DNA of 64,000 nt from Flavobacteriales bacterium 33_180_T64 (lineage in GTDB: Bacteria; Bacteroidota; Bacteroidia; Flavobacteriales; Flavobacteriaceae), in NCBI GenBank assembly GCA_002162685.1, contig MAAQ01000013.1, positions 310,001 to 374,000 of the forward strand, read 5' to 3'. Of the stretch, positions 62,398 through 64,000 are shown one piece after another. A program made the translations under genes and the position numbers. Below the pieces are notes generated by a model that did not search any database, was not told the origin of the DNA, and was given only the letters and a program-made list of their open reading frames with translations. Numbering within the stretch: the first letter of the stretch is position 1; each line of letters starts with the position of its first letter.

Positions 62398-62940
62398 ATG
62401 GAAACAAACTTAATAAACAATTATGTTCTTAAAGCTATAGATGCTTACCCGTATGAGTTAGAAGAAGCTGTAGAAAATTTAAACTATGCTTTATCCTACG
62501 AATCAAACAACGCATACGCCTTATACTTAATGGGACAAATACATGCCGAGCAGTTAGGAGATTTTGAACAAGCCAAAGTTTATTATTCAGAAGCGTTAGC
62601 TAATAAAATGGATTTTCTAAAAGTATACTCAAAATATATACAAGTACTATTATGGAACGACGATTTTGAAGAGGCTCAAAAACTCATCAATTTCGCATTA
62701 ACCGTAAAAGGAATATGTAAAGGTAGTATTTGGGAAAGACAAGGACAGCTTTTTGAAATGAAACAAGAGTATAAAACAGCAATTAAAGCTTTTAAAACAG
62801 CAAAAAAAAATGGTTTTAATGATTGGTTCATAAGTCATATTAGTTCTGAAATTAATAGGGTTAAAAACAAGATAAAACCTAAGAAGAAAAAAACTTCAAA
62901 ATCTAAAAAAGGGAAGCCTAAAAAAACTAAAAAAAACTAA
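62398..62940 (+). CDS. TPR protein with lysine-rich tail, last gene of the rtcB-prfH module
   Basis: 180 residues with about three tetratricopeptide repeats (LEEAVENLNYALSYESNNA; FEQAKVYYSEALANK; EYKTAIKAFKTAKKNGF) and a final 35 residues made mainly of lysine, serine and threonine. The tail could bind RNA or the ribosome. It starts 24 bases after prfH and ends at a terminator, so it belongs to the same transcript. The role is unknown; a scaffold for the repair proteins is an inference. Confidence 0.8.
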   Translation: METNLINNYVLKAIDAYPYELEEAVENLNYALSYESNNAYALYLMGQIHAEQLGDFEQAKVYYSEALANKMDFLKVYSKYIQVLLWNDDFEEAQKLINFALTVKGICKGSIWERQGQLFEMKQEYKTAIKAFKTAKKNGFNDWFISHISSEINRVKNKIKPKKKKTSKSKKGKPKKTKKN

Positions 62941-62972
62941 AGTAGATCAACATTGATTGGTCTACTTTTTTG
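62941..62972 (+). terminator. Terminator of the rtcB-prfH module
   Basis: AGTAGATCAA / TTGGTCTACT hairpin (one G-U pair) immediately after the TPR stop codon, followed by T6. Confidence 0.85.
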
Positions 62973-63013
62973 TTTCAACCCAAAACATTAATTTCATCAT
63001 TAGGAAAAATCAA

Positions 63014-63721
63014 ATGCCCAACCAAAGAAACAGAGGAAAAAACAGTAATGACGATAGTCTTTTTGGCTCAAAAAATAATCGCCAAAAGTTTAAAGACGCT
63101 ATTGTTGACATGCGGTATTTACTAACTAGAGGCTATGCCGAAAAATCATCGTTGCAACTCGTTGGAAATAAATACCGCTTAAACGTTAGACAACAACAAG
63201 CAATTCAAGGTATGAGTGCATCTCAACAACAAATTGAAAGACGTACTGCTCATGTTGTTTTGTTTGAAAACATACACTCTAAAATCATTAGTATTGACGG
63301 ATTCAATCTTCTTATCATATTAGAAAGCACATTGTCTGGAGCCTTTATTTTTAAAGGTTTAGATAATGCATATCGCGATTTATCTAGTGTTCATGGTAGC
63401 TATAAACGTGTACAACAAACTGAAACAGCGTTGCTTTTGGTTGGTAATCTTCTCAGAAAAAATAAAGTGATTTGGGTGTTTGATAAACCTGTTTCCAATA
63501 GTGGACGGCTTAAAACCTTACTTCGAGAAACGGCAGAACAACATGGTTTTGACTGGGAGATTATTCTTGAGAATAATCCTGACAAAATCTTAGCAGAAAG
63601 TAACCATATTGTAGTAAGCTCTGATGCTTGGGTTTTAGATCGTGCTGAGAATTGGCTAAATCTTAGTGCCTTTTGTATTGAAAATCATATTCCAAATTCA
63701 AATATCATCCAATCTCAGTAA
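63014..63721 (+). CDS. DUF434 domain-containing protein
   Basis: About 235 residues. I start at MPNQRNRGKNSNDDS; the in-frame extension from 62957 would begin inside the terminator. The body resembles the DUF434 family, described in bacteria and archaea, with FKDAIVDMRYLLTRGYAEKS near the start, then a metal-dependent-looking central region (IDGFNLLIILESTLSG; GSYKRVQQTETALLLVG; WVFDKPVSNSGRLK). It is of the kind found in RNA- or nucleotide-processing contexts, but function is not established. Its 3' end overlaps the convergent GreA/GreB-like gene by 17 bases. Confidence 0.85.
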   Translation: MPNQRNRGKNSNDDSLFGSKNNRQKFKDAIVDMRYLLTRGYAEKSSLQLVGNKYRLNVRQQQAIQGMSASQQQIERRTAHVVLFENIHSKIISIDGFNLLIILESTLSGAFIFKGLDNAYRDLSSVHGSYKRVQQTETALLLVGNLLRKNKVIWVFDKPVSNSGRLKTLLRETAEQHGFDWEIILENNPDKILAESNHIVVSSDAWVLDRAENWLNLSAFCIENHIPNSNIIQSQ

Positions 63722-64000
63722 TTGTAAATTTCTGGTCTCTAAAACGAACTTCATCGCCTACTTGTTTTCCTAGTAATAATTTCGCTATTGGTGTCTGGGC
63801 TGAAATTGCATAAAATGATTGGTTTTCTTCTTTTAATTCTCCAGCACTAATCGTAATAAAATAATTTATATTAGATGTAAAAACTAAACTTCCTAGGCTG
63901 ATAATTTCTGTGGTTTTCGAAATATCTATTTTAGACAATAACTGATTAATTTTCTGGATTTCTGCTAATTGCTGGCCTGCTTTTTCGCGTTCCAATTGTA
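63705..64000 (-). CDS. GreA/GreB family elongation factor-like protein, partial
   Basis: The end of a gene whose start lies beyond the window; the frame stays open to the last base. The visible part starts within the coiled coil (LEREKAGQQLAEIQK) and continues into the C-terminal FKBP-like domain (YAISAQTPIAKLLLGKQVGD; RFRDQKFTITEIG). In flavobacteria these short homologues are often misnamed 3-oxoacyl-ACP synthase. A TTG at 63995 could be read as a start but is not credible because the coiled coil is cut. It overlaps the DUF434 gene by 17 bases, tail to tail. Confidence 0.82.
   Translation of the reverse strand, partial: QLEREKAGQQLAEIQKINQLLSKIDISKTTEIISLGSLVFTSNINYFITISAGELKEENQSFYAISAQTPIAKLLLGKQVGDEVRFRDQKFTITEIG

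Noticed and set aside
62957-63013. Upstream TTG start for the DUF434 gene
   Set aside because: It would begin inside the terminator of the preceding operon, and the added 19 residues are hydrophobic and unlike the family; ATG at 63014 fits better.

Overview
This window is AT-rich bacterial DNA from a member of the Flavobacteriaceae (phylum Bacteroidota), probably marine. Evidence is of three kinds. Many gene families are typical of the group: type IX secretion (T9SS) cargo with type A and gliding-type C-terminal domains, an IPExxxVDY protein next to pyk and rnc, an L21 with a flavobacterial tail, and a long 632-residue amidophosphoribosyltransferase. Promoters repeatedly show the Bacteroidota -7 box TAnnTTTG, sometimes with TTTG about 18-21 bases upstream. 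Shine-Dalgarno sequences are scarce. I saw no tRNA, rRNA, CRISPR array or complete insertion sequence.

Layout. 1-8.3 kb: rplU-rpmA, a small membrane protein, a two-gene M16 peptidase operon, a DMT exporter, a metal-binding lipoprotein, a CYTH phosphatase-like gene and dinB. 8.3-11.5 kb: a large secreted beta-propeller protein with no sorting tail, then a gene-free stretch holding a decayed copy of part of pyk. 11.5-15.8 kb, minus strand: acpP-fabF-rnc and IPExxxVDY-pyk. 16-20.1 kb: purN, rnhA, a PfkB kinase and the purF-type gene. 20.15-20.7 kb: two near-identical small-RNA-like units with their own terminators. 20.7-31 kb: superoxide dismutase, AddA-like helicase-nuclease, kbl, OmpA, AddB-like nuclease and a hydrolase. 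31-41.9 kb: mainly housekeeping genes (USP, GNAT, MATE, queD, lpxH, recJ, OsmC, AhpD-like, UDG, rsmI), a lipoprotein sulfatase and an unlisted 32-residue membrane protein. 41.9-58.3 kb: a DUF11 T9SS protein, tdk-alr, mscL, asd, then an envelope cluster of a diheme cytochrome lipoprotein, two paralogous FG-GAP/ASPIC-UnbV T9SS proteins and a prolyl oligopeptidase lipoprotein. 58.3-64 kb: an ABC ATPase, then an accessory RNA-repair module and a DUF434 gene. The window ends inside a GreA/GreB-family gene.

The most notable region is 59.5-63 kb. An RtcB RNA-ligase gene, a predicted nucleotidyltransferase, release factor H (prfH) and a TPR protein form one apparent operon, preceded by a possible leader with a 24-codon ORF and a hairpin. 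RtcB-PrfH pairs are known to repair and rescue damaged ribosomes; the nucleotidyltransferase is not a component I know of. The rtcB gene here is broken by an internal deletion that also shifts the frame, while its neighbours are intact. Second in interest are the twin small-RNA-like units near 20.3 and 20.6 kb.
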